Source of the DNA: CAYUQT01 sp964596165
Lineage (GTDB): Bacteria > Planctomycetota > Phycisphaerae > UBA1845 > JAFGLZ01
Length of the DNA: 29,950 nt
Reading direction: 5' to 3'
Assembly: GCA_964596165.1 (NCBI GenBank)
Contig: CAZQTW010000071.1
Location: 1-29,950, forward strand
In this document: positions 7,999-16,491 of the stretch, one piece after another
Numbering within the stretch: position 1 is the stretch's first letter
How the letters are laid out: the number at the start of each line of letters is the position of its first letter
Notes under the pieces: model-generated
What the model saw: the letters and a program-made list of their open reading frames with translations, nothing else
Database searches by the model: none
What the model was told of the DNA's origin: nothing
Position numbers and translations under genes: made by a program

Positions 7999-8604
7999 AT
8001 GAAGACGCGGCATCACGTGAAAGTCCTGGTGGTTGATGATGATGAACCCGTCCGACGGACGGTCCGGCTGATTCTGGAGAGCAACAACTATCAAGTGGAT
8101 GCGTACGGCGCGCCCGAGGAAGCGCTTGCCGCAGCGGAGAAGACCGCCTTCGACATCGCCCTGGTCGACATCAAGATGCCCGGAATGGGTGGTGTCGAGT
8201 TCGTTCAACGGTTGCGCGACATAGACCGTCGCGTCAGCCCGATCATGATGACGGCCTACCCCGACATCGAAACCGCCGCCGCCGCCATGCGGCGTGGAAG
8301 CTGCGATTACATCACCAAGCCGTTCCGACAGGAACAACTCCTCGACGCCGTGGAACGTCTCGCTCGCGACAAGGGGCTGATCTACACCTCCGAGGAGGAC
8401 CTGAATCGCCTCATCGGCCAACGTATTCGACAAGAGCGACTGCGGCAGAACCTCACCTTACGTCAACTGAGCCAAAGAACCGAACTGACAACCAGCCAAC
8501 TGTCCCAAGTCGAACTCGGCAAGAACGCGGCCTCACTCTGGTCGCTGGCGAAGATCAGCGGTGCCTTGGGCATGCAACTCGCCGAAATGCTGCGAGGCGT
8601 TTAG
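7999..8604 (+). CDS. Orphan response regulator: receiver domain fused to XRE-type HTH
   Basis: A 201-residue cytoplasmic regulator. The N-terminal receiver domain (about 7-122) has the acidic pocket D13-D15, the phospho-acceptor D57 in ALVDIKMPG, T85 and K107 in ITKPF, so it should accept a phosphoryl group. The C-terminus (about 138-198) is a Cro/CI-type helix-turn-helix (QERLRQNLTLRQLSQRTEL, then SQLSQVELGKNAASLWSL). Response regulators usually carry OmpR, NarL or NtrC outputs, so an XRE output is uncommon. No histidine kinase is adjacent. The ATG at 7999 was preferred to a TTG twelve bases upstream because GGGGTG lies just before it. Its targets cannot be read from the sequence; it faces away from csrA and the candidate RNA. 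Confidence 0.85.
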   Translation: MKTRHHVKVLVVDDDEPVRRTVRLILESNNYQVDAYGAPEEALAAAEKTAFDIALVDIKMPGMGGVEFVQRLRDIDRRVSPIMMTAYPDIETAAAAMRRGSCDYITKPFRQEQLLDAVERLARDKGLIYTSEEDLNRLIGQRIRQERLRQNLTLRQLSQRTELTTSQLSQVELGKNAASLWSLAKISGALGMQLAEMLRGV

Positions 8605-8705
8605 CGGCTCTCTGGGAGACCTCCGGCGCAGCCCTTCACCGGGCGTTGCGATACCGACGAACAAAGGCGCGGTGCCCCTCATTCCTCACGGGGTTCCGTC
8701 GCACG

Positions 8706-8744
8706 GGTCGCTGGGCAATGCTCCGCCCGTAGCCCCAGTCGACC
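8706..8744. terminator. Hairpin between convergent genes, possible bidirectional terminator
   Basis: GGTCGCTGGG (8706-8715) pairs with CCCAG-T-CGACC (8734-8744) as ten base pairs with one bulge. It lies between the ends of the receiver-XRE gene (8604) and the convergent lipoprotein gene (8760). There is no T-tract on either side, so termination is inferred from position and stem strength only. Confidence 0.3.
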
Positions 8745-8759
8745 ACCGTCCGGGCACAC

Positions 8760-9272
8760 TTATCGTCCGGGCGATGTCCCGGTACTTGGTCGCGGAAGCC
8801 CACTCCGGGCAATCAACTCCTCGAGCTGACGAAGGCGGTCCTTCAGCCTGCTGATTTGACTCTCCCGCTCCGCCAAAGCCCGTGAGTGTTCTTCTCGTGC
8901 GTTCTCCAGTTGCTTGCGAAGATCGGCGTCAAAGGAATCCAGGCGCTTCTGGCTTGTCATTGCGGACTGCTGGATGGCATCAAGCTTGCTCTGTAGTTGT
9001 CGGTTCTGGTCACGGAGAATCGCTAATTGCTCGTTTGCCTGCGACAGATTACGACGAAGCTCCAGTTCCTCAGCAGCCTGTCTTGAGATCTCCTGCTCGC
9101 GCTCGTCAAGCTGCTGCCGCAGGCTCTTCGTCTCGGCCTCATGCCGCTGAGTGGCCTGAGCCAGTCGGTCATCCTCCGGCTCCATCATGCATCCGCCCAC
9201 GATCAGGCTTGAGAGGACGATCCAAGACGCACGGCTTAGGTTCGCCATTCTACTGTTGAGGATTGCGTACAT
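8760..9272 (-). CDS. Predicted coiled-coil lipoprotein
   Basis: A 170-residue envelope protein. The hydrophobic stretch WIVLSSLIVGG ends at C28, giving a plausible lipobox (VGGC). The rest, about residues 35-155, is almost entirely charged heptad sequence rich in Glu, Gln, Arg and Leu (for example LRQQLDEREQEI and ISRLKDRLRQLEELI), so a long coiled coil is expected. It could act as a spacer or scaffold between membrane and wall. The start is uncertain. The ATG at 9272 has GGTGAG seven bases upstream, while the ATG at 9248 gives a shorter, more typical lipoprotein signal but no visible binding site. No family was recognised. Confidence 0.7.
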   Translation of the reverse strand: MYAILNSRMANLSRASWIVLSSLIVGGCMMEPEDDRLAQATQRHEAETKSLRQQLDEREQEISRQAAEELELRRNLSQANEQLAILRDQNRQLQSKLDAIQQSAMTSQKRLDSFDADLRKQLENAREEHSRALAERESQISRLKDRLRQLEELIARSGLPRPSTGTSPGR

Positions 9273-9457
9273 GACAATCTCACCGTCTACGAATTCGGTT
9301 TCATCCAACCTTCACCCTCGCACTCAATGCCCAGTACGTTCCAGGCAACCATCAGCGCGTGGTGATGCGTGTGATTCGGTGCTGAGTCCCGCGGAATGCC
9401 GCCTGCCCCTGCCGGGCACGACTTCAAGATGCACGCTCTGTGCGGTACCCCTTCAAC

Positions 9458-9601
9458 TCAATGGTCAAGATCCCACCACTCTCTCGGACGGCCTCCCTGA
9501 GGGCTCTCGTTCGTCAAGGCGGAGTCCGCACCGATCACCACGCCCAGCATCAACAGCGGCCACGCAAGCGTGATCCGGAATACCCGATGCTGCACGATCA
9601 T
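9458..9601 (-). CDS. Possible small exported peptide, 47 residues
   Basis: A short open frame starts with MIVQHRVFRIT, continues with a hydrophobic segment (LAWPLLMLGVVIGA) and a signal-peptidase-like site (ADSA), and ends in a 20-residue polar tail finishing WWDLDH. GGGG lies nine bases before the ATG. It sits on the same strand as, and 185 bases upstream of, the coiled-coil lipoprotein gene. It may be a small secreted peptide or a chance frame; no family was recognised. Confidence 0.3.
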   Translation of the reverse strand: MIVQHRVFRITLAWPLLMLGVVIGADSALTNESPQGGRPREWWDLDH

Positions 9602-9913
9602 GGGAATCGCCCCGTCAGTACTATTGCCTCTTGCGAGGGCTTTTCATCCTATCCGAGAATCCAGTCGCGGAAAACAGAATCCGCGCATCTTCACCCCAGG
9701 TCCGCACGTTCTTTACTGATCGCTCCTCTCGCGCCGTTGTCTATGTGGCGCATACGTGTTAGACTACGCCGCCGACAGGTTAGACCGTCCCCGATTACCC
9801 TCGGAAACCTCCGAGCAAACGTCGGGGGAGGCTGCTTGTGGACTACCCGCCCGGTCAACGAAGCTTATGACGAACAGCGCGGTGCGAGGACATCGCGAAA
9901 GGGGTACTCCACG
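9602..9913. other. Intergenic region upstream of the reductase-oxidase pair
   Basis: No gene with recognisable motifs was found. An open frame runs in phase into the reductase gene from the left, but its translation is basic, low-complexity and unlike any domain, so the reductase start was placed at 9914. The only signal seen is the possible promoter at 9737-9765. Confidence 0.4.
9737..9765 (+). promoter_or_regulatory. Possible promoter for the SDR-GMC genes
   Basis: TTGTCT (9737-9742) and TAGACT (9760-9765) are separated by 17 bases, each matching four of six consensus positions. Transcription would start near 9772, about 140 bases before the reductase start. Confidence 0.3.
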
Positions 9914-11782
9914 ATGGAGCATGTGTTGCTCACAGGATATCCCGGGTTTCTTGCGGAGAACCTGATCCGTCGGTGCCGGGAGGCTCACTCGGATGTCTTC
10001 TGGCATCTCCTTGTCCTTCCCGAGGAGTTGCCTCGGGCCGCTGCCCGACTACGGAGCCTCGGACTGACAGGTTCGCACTTCACACTTCATCCGGGCGACA
10101 TCACGCGGCCGGACTTGGCCTTGGCGAGTGACGACGCCCAAAGCCTCAAGGGCCGGATCGAGCGGTGTTTCCACCTGGCGGCACTCTATGACCTCACGGC
10201 GCCCGCAATGGCCTCGGATCTCGCCAACGTCGTCGGGACACGGCGCGTGGTCGAATTCGTGGGACAATGCACGCGGTTGCGCAAGTTTAATTATGTCAGC
10301 ACCTGCTACGTCTCGGGGACACTCCAAGGCGACATCCAGGAGGACGCTCTGCGAGAACCGCCGGGATTCCGAAATGAATACGAAAGAACCAAGTACGCCG
10401 CCGAGAAGATTGTGCGCGATCGTATGGGGAGCATCCCGACAACGATCTTTCGGCCGTCGGTTGTTGTCGGCGATTCCCAAACAGGCCAGACCGACAAATT
10501 CGATGGTCCTTACGTCCTTATCGACTTCTTCAAACGTACGCATCGGTGGCTGCCGCGGATTCCCAACCTCGGTCTCAACAATACGTACTTCAACTCCGTC
10601 CCCGTGGACTTTGTTACAACCGTTATGCGGGACGTCGGTTTCTCGGACGAATGCCTAGGACAGACCCTTCATGTCGCCGATCCTACTCCGCCCACAACCG
10701 CCCAAAGCTTCGAAGCCTTCTACCGACAAGTGACCAGGCGTGCGCCGCTCACCGTCAGTGACCCGATCAAGCGCCGCGCCCTGCGGGCGCTGCACGTGTT
10801 CCCACTGGACCTTATCACGGGCATTCCCGCGAAGTCGGTCGAGTATTTTCAGCACGAAGGACGCTACCAAACGGATAACCTTCAGGCGGCATGTCGCAGA
10901 CTGAATATCACCCTTCCCACGTGGCAGGAGTTCTACCGACCCGTTGTGCGGTTCGCCACGAAGGAGAACCGACACGCCCCAAACTCAGCGGTCATCGGAC
11001 AGTTCAGGCGATGGTGCTCGGTCTTCCGCCTTTTGTATGCCGTCACCGCCATCGGTTTCCTTTTCGCTCCCGGTTTGGTCATCCGACTCCTGACGCCGTT
11101 TGACCGCCCCGATGCCGCCGGCCACCTTCTAAGCGACAACCTCCTTTGGCGACCGCTGGCGGTCTCGCTTCTCGCCGCGCTTTTCGTTGCCGTCACCTCG
11201 TTGGAACGAAACCCCTTCATCAAGCCGCTCCATATTCTGGTCATCGTCTGTAAGATCGTTTCGACGGCCCTCTTCATCGCGGCTGCCATACGGACAGCCG
11301 CCGTATCGCTTGTGATGGCGGCGATCATCGATGGATTGATTGCCGTCTTCCACGTTCTGTTCTACCGCCGCCTATGTCGGGTTCGTCCCATGCTCGGCGA
11401 CGAATTCAAGTGGGACCTCTACCACCTTCTGTTTCCGAGCCGATTCATCGTTCGCTTCACGGAGACGATGCTGCCGAACCTGGACGAACCGGTGGACATC
11501 CGAGCGGTCGCCGAAAGCGTTCGCGACGACGTGCGCCGACTGCCCTTTACCGCCCGTTGGGCATTCATCGTTTGCGCGTATTTCGTCGCCATCCTGCTCC
11601 CCTGCTTCTTTGGATTTCCTCCTTTCCTCATGATGAGCATGAATTCGTGCCGTCGGTTCCTGCGGCGTGCTCATCACTCCAGCTTCAGCGTCTTCAAGCT
11701 TCCCCTCATGTTCATGAAGCTGTTGTGTTCGAATCATTTGTTCACGCAGGAGCCCTATTTGCGCTCGATTGGAGCCGTGTAG
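9914..11782 (+). CDS. SDR-type (fatty acyl-CoA reductase-like) protein fused to a membrane domain
   Basis: A 622-residue protein with an N-terminal extended-SDR Rossmann domain (about 1-330). The nucleotide-binding motif is TGYPGFLA (7-14), STCYVSG holds the active-site serine, and YERTK gives Y156/K160. The pattern is closest to the NAD_binding_4 (male-sterility, acyl-CoA reductase) group. After about residue 360 come four closely spaced hydrophobic segments, a soluble stretch and a further hydrophobic segment near the C-terminus. The last 40 residues resemble the N-terminal tail of long-chain alcohol oxidases. The ATG at 9914 has AAAGGGG nine bases upstream. The GMC oxidase follows after three bases, so the pair probably act together on a membrane lipid, fatty alcohol or similar. 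Substrate and direction are not determined. Confidence 0.75.
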   Translation: MEHVLLTGYPGFLAENLIRRCREAHSDVFWHLLVLPEELPRAAARLRSLGLTGSHFTLHPGDITRPDLALASDDAQSLKGRIERCFHLAALYDLTAPAMASDLANVVGTRRVVEFVGQCTRLRKFNYVSTCYVSGTLQGDIQEDALREPPGFRNEYERTKYAAEKIVRDRMGSIPTTIFRPSVVVGDSQTGQTDKFDGPYVLIDFFKRTHRWLPRIPNLGLNNTYFNSVPVDFVTTVMRDVGFSDECLGQTLHVADPTPPTTAQSFEAFYRQVTRRAPLTVSDPIKRRALRALHVFPLDLITGIPAKSVEYFQHEGRYQTDNLQAACRRLNITLPTWQEFYRPVVRFATKENRHAPNSAVIGQFRRWCSVFRLLYAVTAIGFLFAPGLVIRLLTPFDRPDAAGHLLSDNLLWRPLAVSLLAALFVAVTSLERNPFIKPLHILVIVCKIVSTALFIAAAIRTAAVSLVMAAIIDGLIAVFHVLFYRRLCRVRPMLGDEFKWDLYHLLFPSRFIVRFTETMLPNLDEPVDIRAVAESVRDDVRRLPFTARWAFIVCAYFVAILLPCFFGFPPFLMMSMNSCRRFLRRAHHSSFSVFKLPLMFMKLLCSNHLFTQEPYLRSIGAV

Positions 11783-11785
11783 ACC

Positions 11786-13282
11786 GTGTACGCACGACCC
11801 GAAAACTTCGGATTCGGTGACGAACTCACGGGGAACCTCCAGGAGTCCTGCGACGTCTGTGTCGTCGGCTCCGGGCCGGGAGGCGCGGCCGCGGCCGACG
11901 AATTGGCCAAGGCGGGCCATCGCGTACTGATGATCGAGGAAGGTCCCCTTCCCCAACCCGCGGCCTCCCTGCTCCCCCACGAGGCCATGAGATACTATCG
12001 TGACCGGGCGCTCACCACGACGCTCTGGCCGGTCCAGCTTCCGATCTTCGCGGGCTCCGTCTTCGGTGGCACCAGCGTGATCAACTCCGGCACCTGCTTC
12101 CATACCCCGGAACGGGTCTTCGACGCGTGGGACCGGGATCTTGGCGTGCGTTTCGACCGAACCGCCTGGCGCCGAATCGAACGAGAATTCGACAAGGACC
12201 TCTCTCTGTCACTCTGCCCGTTGGACAACATGAGCTTGCCCAACCAGTTGTTCGCGGCCGGCCTCGATCGACTTGGCCTCTCCGGGGGCAGCCCCCTGCG
12301 CCGCTGTGCCAACGGCTGCGTAGGCAGCGGACGCTGCTGCTTCATTTGTCCCAAAGACGCCAAACAGGCCGTCAATCTGAACCTGCTCAAGCGTGCCGTG
12401 CAGAACGGCATGCGCGTGATGGTCGAGACCCGCGCGACACGGCTGATCCACGACGGCCGCCGCATCACGCAGCTCGTGTGCCGAACGTCCGCCGGCGGAC
12501 ATCTCGTCGTTCAGGCCAAGCGTTTCATCCTGGCGATGGGAACGCTCGGAACGGCCGACTTCCTTCTGAAGAACCACATGCGGAGGCGGTATCCGGCACT
12601 CGGCCGAAACCTCTCCATACACCCCGCCTCGAAAGTCTTCGCCGAGATGCCCTTCCCCGTCTATCCATGGCGCGGGGTCCCCCAGTCCTACCGGTACGAG
12701 CATCCGGACCACCCTGACGTCCACTTCGAAGGCGCCTCATTGCCTCCATCGCCCGGCGCCACCACCGTACCCCTTCTGGGTGGCGAACTTGCCGAGTGGA
12801 TGGGGTTCTATGACCGCGTGGCGGGCTTCGGCTTCTTCGTCTCCGATTCGGAACACGGTCGCATCTTTCACATTCCGGGCATAGGGCCTGTCGTTCGTTA
12901 CAACCTCTCGCATCGCGACGTCGAGAACTTTTGCTTCGCGATCAAACTGGTGGCCAAGGTGTTCTTCGCCGTCGGCGCTCGGCGCGTTCTCCTACCGGTT
13001 CTCCAACCACGAAACGTGTACGATTCCCTTGATGAGGTGGAACGGCGGTTCCGTTCCGCCGACGTTCGGGCCGGGCAACTTCACGCCTCGGCCTTTCACC
13101 CTTTGGGAACCTGCCGCTTCTCCTCGAATCCGGAGAAAGGAGTCGTCGACGCGTCGGGGCGGTGTCATCACCATGAAAACCTCTACGTCTGCGACGGGTC
13201 GGCGATCGCCGGCCCTATTCACGTCAATCCGCAGATTACCATCATGGCCTACTCGAGACTGGTCGCCCGCGGCATGGCCTGA
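11786..13282 (+). CDS. GMC-family FAD-dependent alcohol oxidase or dehydrogenase
   Basis: A 498-residue flavoprotein. The FAD-binding motif is VVGSGPGG (27-33) followed by MIEEG (49-53). A cysteine-rich segment with C174, C178, C184, C185 and C188 is typical of long-chain fatty alcohol oxidase relatives. HPLGTCR (438-444) and HVNPQ (479-483) provide the catalytic His and Asn of the GMC family. Start is GTG, three bases after the reductase stop, with GGAG eleven bases upstream, so it is in the same operon and probably translationally linked. It likely oxidises a hydrophobic alcohol to aldehyde or ketone using FAD; cholesterol-oxidase-like or polyol substrates are less likely given the cysteine cluster. 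Its stop codon lies in an inverted repeat shared with the convergent gene. Confidence 0.85.
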   Translation: MYARPENFGFGDELTGNLQESCDVCVVGSGPGGAAAADELAKAGHRVLMIEEGPLPQPAASLLPHEAMRYYRDRALTTTLWPVQLPIFAGSVFGGTSVINSGTCFHTPERVFDAWDRDLGVRFDRTAWRRIEREFDKDLSLSLCPLDNMSLPNQLFAAGLDRLGLSGGSPLRRCANGCVGSGRCCFICPKDAKQAVNLNLLKRAVQNGMRVMVETRATRLIHDGRRITQLVCRTSAGGHLVVQAKRFILAMGTLGTADFLLKNHMRRRYPALGRNLSIHPASKVFAEMPFPVYPWRGVPQSYRYEHPDHPDVHFEGASLPPSPGATTVPLLGGELAEWMGFYDRVAGFGFFVSDSEHGRIFHIPGIGPVVRYNLSHRDVENFCFAIKLVAKVFFAVGARRVLLPVLQPRNVYDSLDEVERRFRSADVRAGQLHASAFHPLGTCRFSSNPEKGVVDASGRCHHHENLYVCDGSAIAGPIHVNPQITIMAYSRLVARGMA

Positions 13283-13302
13283 GCGTTTTTGCTCCTCAGG
13301 CC
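13276..13302. terminator. Perfect inverted repeat spanning both convergent stop codons
   Basis: GGCCTGAG (13276-13283) and CTCAGGCC (13295-13302) form an eight-base-pair stem around an 11-base loop containing T5. The stop of the GMC gene (13280-13282) and that of the convergent AttH-like gene (13296-13298) each lie in one arm. The position suggests a bidirectional terminator, although no T-tract follows either arm. Confidence 0.5.
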
Positions 13303-14294
13303 ACAATGCGAACACCATGAGAGGTGTCGTCTGTGAGGATTTCGAAGGCCGCCCGATGCCGTGTTGATAGTGTTCGAACCGCCTGCCCCATCCGGGCCAC
13401 CTGTACCTCGCATGCGGCGAGCTTGGTGTTCAGGCAGGTCTTCCACCCGCCGGGTGGATTGTCGTAGCGTAATCCCACGAACGCCGACTTCGGCGCCTCC
13501 ATTCTCCCGTGGACACGAATTCCGGACCCCCTTGCTTCGAACTGCCAGAAGAAGTACCCGTACCTCCCCCGCGACGTCATGGCTCGCAGCAAGCCGTTCA
13601 AGGCGTACTCCCGACCGTCCAGCCGGATGACAACGACAGTGAATCGGGGCGACCAGAGGGGCCCCAGTCGAACGCGTGCCGTCGAACACTCCAAGAAGGC
13701 ATCGGGCGCATCGTCAAAACCCGCGACCTGGCCCCACGCGTAATCATCCGTATGACGGCTACCCCAATTATGGTTTTGGCTGCCGACCCATCCGTCGATG
13801 TTGACCGCCTCAGTATCGACCAAGAGAGTCCCATCGAATCTTGCGTTGGGTGTGCCGACCGCGACCTTGGCCTTCGGAAAATCTTGATCGTAGTATCCAC
13901 GAGGTAACAACAGCAACGGCGGCTCCTCGCCCGCGTACGCCAAGGTCCACTCGATCCGGTGCTCGCGACCTTTCGCTGCGCCTCTCAGTCCCCGGTCATC
14001 CAGAACCGCGCCCCCGATCGCAACGTCCAACCCGGTCGCCGAGAAACGGCATTCTCTGATCGGAAGGACTTCCTTCGCAGCCACGATCCGGCTTGCCTGC
14101 CCGTCGAAGTAAACCGCCCACAGTTCGCCAACCGCTTGATCCGGCCTGTCCTTCGGACTGAATACCGTGTAGCGGATCCAGAAGGCCTTCGGAAGGGTGG
14201 GATGGTTCGCTCGCTGAAAGTAGCTTTCGTAGTGTCCCGCTTCCGTTCCGCGCACAAAGCGTGTCGCGTTCCACGTGTCTCGATTCTCTGTCAT
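13296..14294 (-). CDS. AttH/CrtC-like lipocalin-fold protein (probable)
   Basis: A 332-residue protein without signal peptide. The motif NHNWGSRHTDDYAWG (174-188) in the middle resembles the conserved NHNWG/YAWG signature of the AttH, hydroxyneurosporene hydratase (CrtC) and related double-lipocalin proteins, which bind or modify hydrophobic substrates. The family assignment rests on this motif alone. The ATG at 14294 was chosen because AGGTG lies six bases upstream; the frame is open for 70 further codons without homology-like sequence. It is convergent with the GMC oxidase, 13 bases away, and divergent from the hydroxyacid dehydrogenase. It may act on or bind the product of the reductase-oxidase pair. 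Confidence 0.5.
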   Translation of the reverse strand: MTENRDTWNATRFVRGTEAGHYESYFQRANHPTLPKAFWIRYTVFSPKDRPDQAVGELWAVYFDGQASRIVAAKEVLPIRECRFSATGLDVAIGGAVLDDRGLRGAAKGREHRIEWTLAYAGEEPPLLLLPRGYYDQDFPKAKVAVGTPNARFDGTLLVDTEAVNIDGWVGSQNHNWGSRHTDDYAWGQVAGFDDAPDAFLECSTARVRLGPLWSPRFTVVVIRLDGREYALNGLLRAMTSRGRYGYFFWQFEARGSGIRVHGRMEAPKSAFVGLRYDNPPGGWKTCLNTKLAACEVQVARMGQAVRTLSTRHRAAFEILTDDTSHGVRIVA

Positions 14295-14438
14295 TTCGGC
14301 ACCTACCCGTTCGTCCGCGAATTCGAAGACGGCTGACGAGACTGGAGGACTTCGCCTGTCTTGTGATACAGTACCGGCCACGCAAACGGACCCGCTCACA
14401 CCCGAGGTGGGAGGGGCTCTAGACAACGGGAGATCAGC

Positions 14439-15416
14439 ATGAGCGCAAAACAAAGAGTACTGGTAACCACAACGTCTTTCCAGGATACACCGGGTAGCCA
14501 CCACGACCTGCTCAATTCACAAGGGTATGAGTTGACTCGCGCTCGTGGTCCGCTGCCTGAAGACGAGATCTACCAGCTCGTGGGTGACTTCGACGGAATC
14601 ATCTGCGGCGATGATGCCTTCACGCGCAAGGTGCTCCAGAAGTGCCTGCCGCGATTGAAGGTCCTCAGCAAGTACGGCATCGGTCTTGATAAAATCGACG
14701 TGGCGGCGGCCACCGAACTTAAGATTCCAGTTTGCTTTACGCCGGGTGTGAATCACACGACGGTATCCGAGCATACGTTCGGTTTGATCCTCAACCTCAT
14801 CCGCCAGATCGGCGAACAGAATGCGATCATCAAATCGGGGGGGTGGAAGCGGATGACCGGTCATGAGATGTGGAATAAGACGATGGGCATCCTTGGCATG
14901 GGCCGGATCGGTCGAGAGACGGCGAAGCGGGCCCGGGCGTTCGGCATGCACGTCGTCGGCTACGACGTCTTCTGGACCGACGAGACCGATTACTTCGCGG
15001 CCGACTACGGCGTCGTCAAAGCCAATACTCCGGAAGAGGTAATCACGGCGGCGGACTTCCTGACGCTCCACATGAACCTGACGAAGGACAACAAGGCACT
15101 GATTAACGCGCAACGCCTTGCGACGATGAAGCCGACGGCCATCATCGTCAACACGGCCCGCGGCGGGCTGGTGGATGAGGCCGCAATCGCGGCGGCACTG
15201 CATGCGGGCAAGCTCGGCGGCTACTGTGCCGATGTCTTTTACGACGAGCCGATCAAGCCGGACTGCCCGTTGCTCAAGTCCCCCAACACGATCCTGACGC
15301 CACATGTCGGCAGCCGGACCTATGAGAGCGTGGTGCGTCAGGCGACCAAGTGTGTTCAGAATTTGATTGCGGTGCTGAACGGTCAACCGCCGCTCTCGCA
15401 GGCAAACAAGGTCTAG
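14439..15416 (+). CDS. D-2-hydroxyacid dehydrogenase (SerA / hydroxypyruvate reductase-like)
   Basis: A 325-residue cytoplasmic NAD(P)-dependent enzyme of the D-isomer 2-hydroxyacid dehydrogenase family. The Rossmann motif is GMGRIG (153-158). Catalytic residues are R241 in NTARGG, E270 in YDEP and H289 in TPHVG. It lacks the ACT domain of full-length phosphoglycerate dehydrogenases, so a metabolic 2-ketoacid reductase is likelier than serine biosynthesis. GGGAG lies seven bases before the ATG. A possible extended -10 (TG-A-TACAGT, 14364-14372) lies about 65 bases upstream. It is the first of five same-strand genes; in that setting hydroxypyruvate to glycerate reduction is the inferred reaction, with tartronate semialdehyde, glyoxylate or phosphoglycerate as alternatives. 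Confidence 0.82.
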   Translation: MSAKQRVLVTTTSFQDTPGSHHDLLNSQGYELTRARGPLPEDEIYQLVGDFDGIICGDDAFTRKVLQKCLPRLKVLSKYGIGLDKIDVAAATELKIPVCFTPGVNHTTVSEHTFGLILNLIRQIGEQNAIIKSGGWKRMTGHEMWNKTMGILGMGRIGRETAKRARAFGMHVVGYDVFWTDETDYFAADYGVVKANTPEEVITAADFLTLHMNLTKDNKALINAQRLATMKPTAIIVNTARGGLVDEAAIAAALHAGKLGGYCADVFYDEPIKPDCPLLKSPNTILTPHVGSRTYESVVRQATKCVQNLIAVLNGQPPLSQANKV

Positions 15417-15486
15417 CACGGCAGCCGGGCACCGGTGTACCTGGCGCAATCGACGCGTGCCCTGCTGAAATACAGGAGAACGGATC

Positions 15487-16467
15487 ATGTCAGAGATTCA
15501 GCGACGGGATTTCCTGAAGGGGACGGTGGCCGTCGCCGGAGCCATTGGCGGCGCCCTGGCCACTTCGTCGGGCGGTACCGCCCTGGCGGCAGCCCAAACC
15601 GTGCCCGGAAAGCCGTGGAAACCGGACGACCGCATCAAGATCGGCGTCAACCTGGAGTACGTCCGCCATGCCGACAAGAGTCTTGCCTACGGCGTTCAGA
15701 CCGCCGCCAAGATCGGCTACCAGTACGTTGAACCCTGCTTTCTCATGGGCCGCTGTCTGCTCTCGAATGCCGGGTACTGCCATGTAACCAGCCTCGACAC
15801 CGATCCCCAGAAGATCAGAGATCTGGTGAACGAGGCCGGCGTGAAGATCAGCGCCTTGTCGGCCCATTCCGACCTGCTCAATCCGGAGTGGGGCGTCGAG
15901 TACGCCCGCAAGGCCATTGTGTACGCCAAGGCCCTTGGAGTGGACATCGTCCAGATCACCGAGGACATGTACCCGCCCAAGTGGATGACCGAGGAGGATG
16001 CCTACGGCATCATGAGGATCGTCCTCCGGGCGATTGCGGAAACGTGTGCCGACAACGGCGTGTACCTGGGCGTCGAGCAGCACGGCCCATACACCGCCAA
16101 GATCAAACGCATGAAACGAATTCTCGAATTGGTCGACTCGCCGTGGATCGCCTGCAACTATGACTGCGGCAACACGTTCCTTGGCGGCGACGACCCCTAT
16201 GAAATGTTGGACGCCGTGATCGACAAGGTCGTCCACGTCCACGCGAAGGATATCTCGGTTAAACAGGCCGAATCCGAAAAAGGAAAGGTCACCGGGACTG
16301 CCGTCGGCTGTGCATGCGGCGACGGTGTCATCGATTGGCATCGGCTCGTCAAGCGCCTGAAGAAAGGCGGATTCAAAGGGGTCCTTTCCGTCGAGTGCGG
16401 TACCGAGGCCGAGGCCGTCAAGTCGCTGGCCTACTTGACACAGGTGCTCAAGGAAGAGGACGCATAG
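15487..16467 (+). CDS. Tat-signal sugar isomerase/epimerase, hydroxypyruvate-isomerase-like TIM barrel
   Basis: A 326-residue AP endonuclease 2 / xylose-isomerase-like TIM barrel. The N-terminus has a twin-arginine motif (RRDFLKG, 6-12) and a hydrophobic stretch to about residue 36. Expected metal ligands are E197 in GVEQHG, D226 in NYDCGN, H252 in HVHAKD and E303 in SVECGT. AGGAG precedes the ATG. The family converts ketoses, inososes or hydroxypyruvate; the exact reaction cannot be read. It lies 70 bases behind the dehydrogenase and 24 before the aldolase. A Tat signal implies an envelope location, which sits oddly with cytoplasmic neighbours; retained, uncleaved Tat-like starts are possible. 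Confidence 0.75.
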   Translation: MSEIQRRDFLKGTVAVAGAIGGALATSSGGTALAAAQTVPGKPWKPDDRIKIGVNLEYVRHADKSLAYGVQTAAKIGYQYVEPCFLMGRCLLSNAGYCHVTSLDTDPQKIRDLVNEAGVKISALSAHSDLLNPEWGVEYARKAIVYAKALGVDIVQITEDMYPPKWMTEEDAYGIMRIVLRAIAETCADNGVYLGVEQHGPYTAKIKRMKRILELVDSPWIACNYDCGNTFLGGDDPYEMLDAVIDKVVHVHAKDISVKQAESEKGKVTGTAVGCACGDGVIDWHRLVKRLKKGGFKGVLSVECGTEAEAVKSLAYLTQVLKEEDA

Positions 16468-16491
16468 ATCCCTTTTGAGGTATGCATCGAC

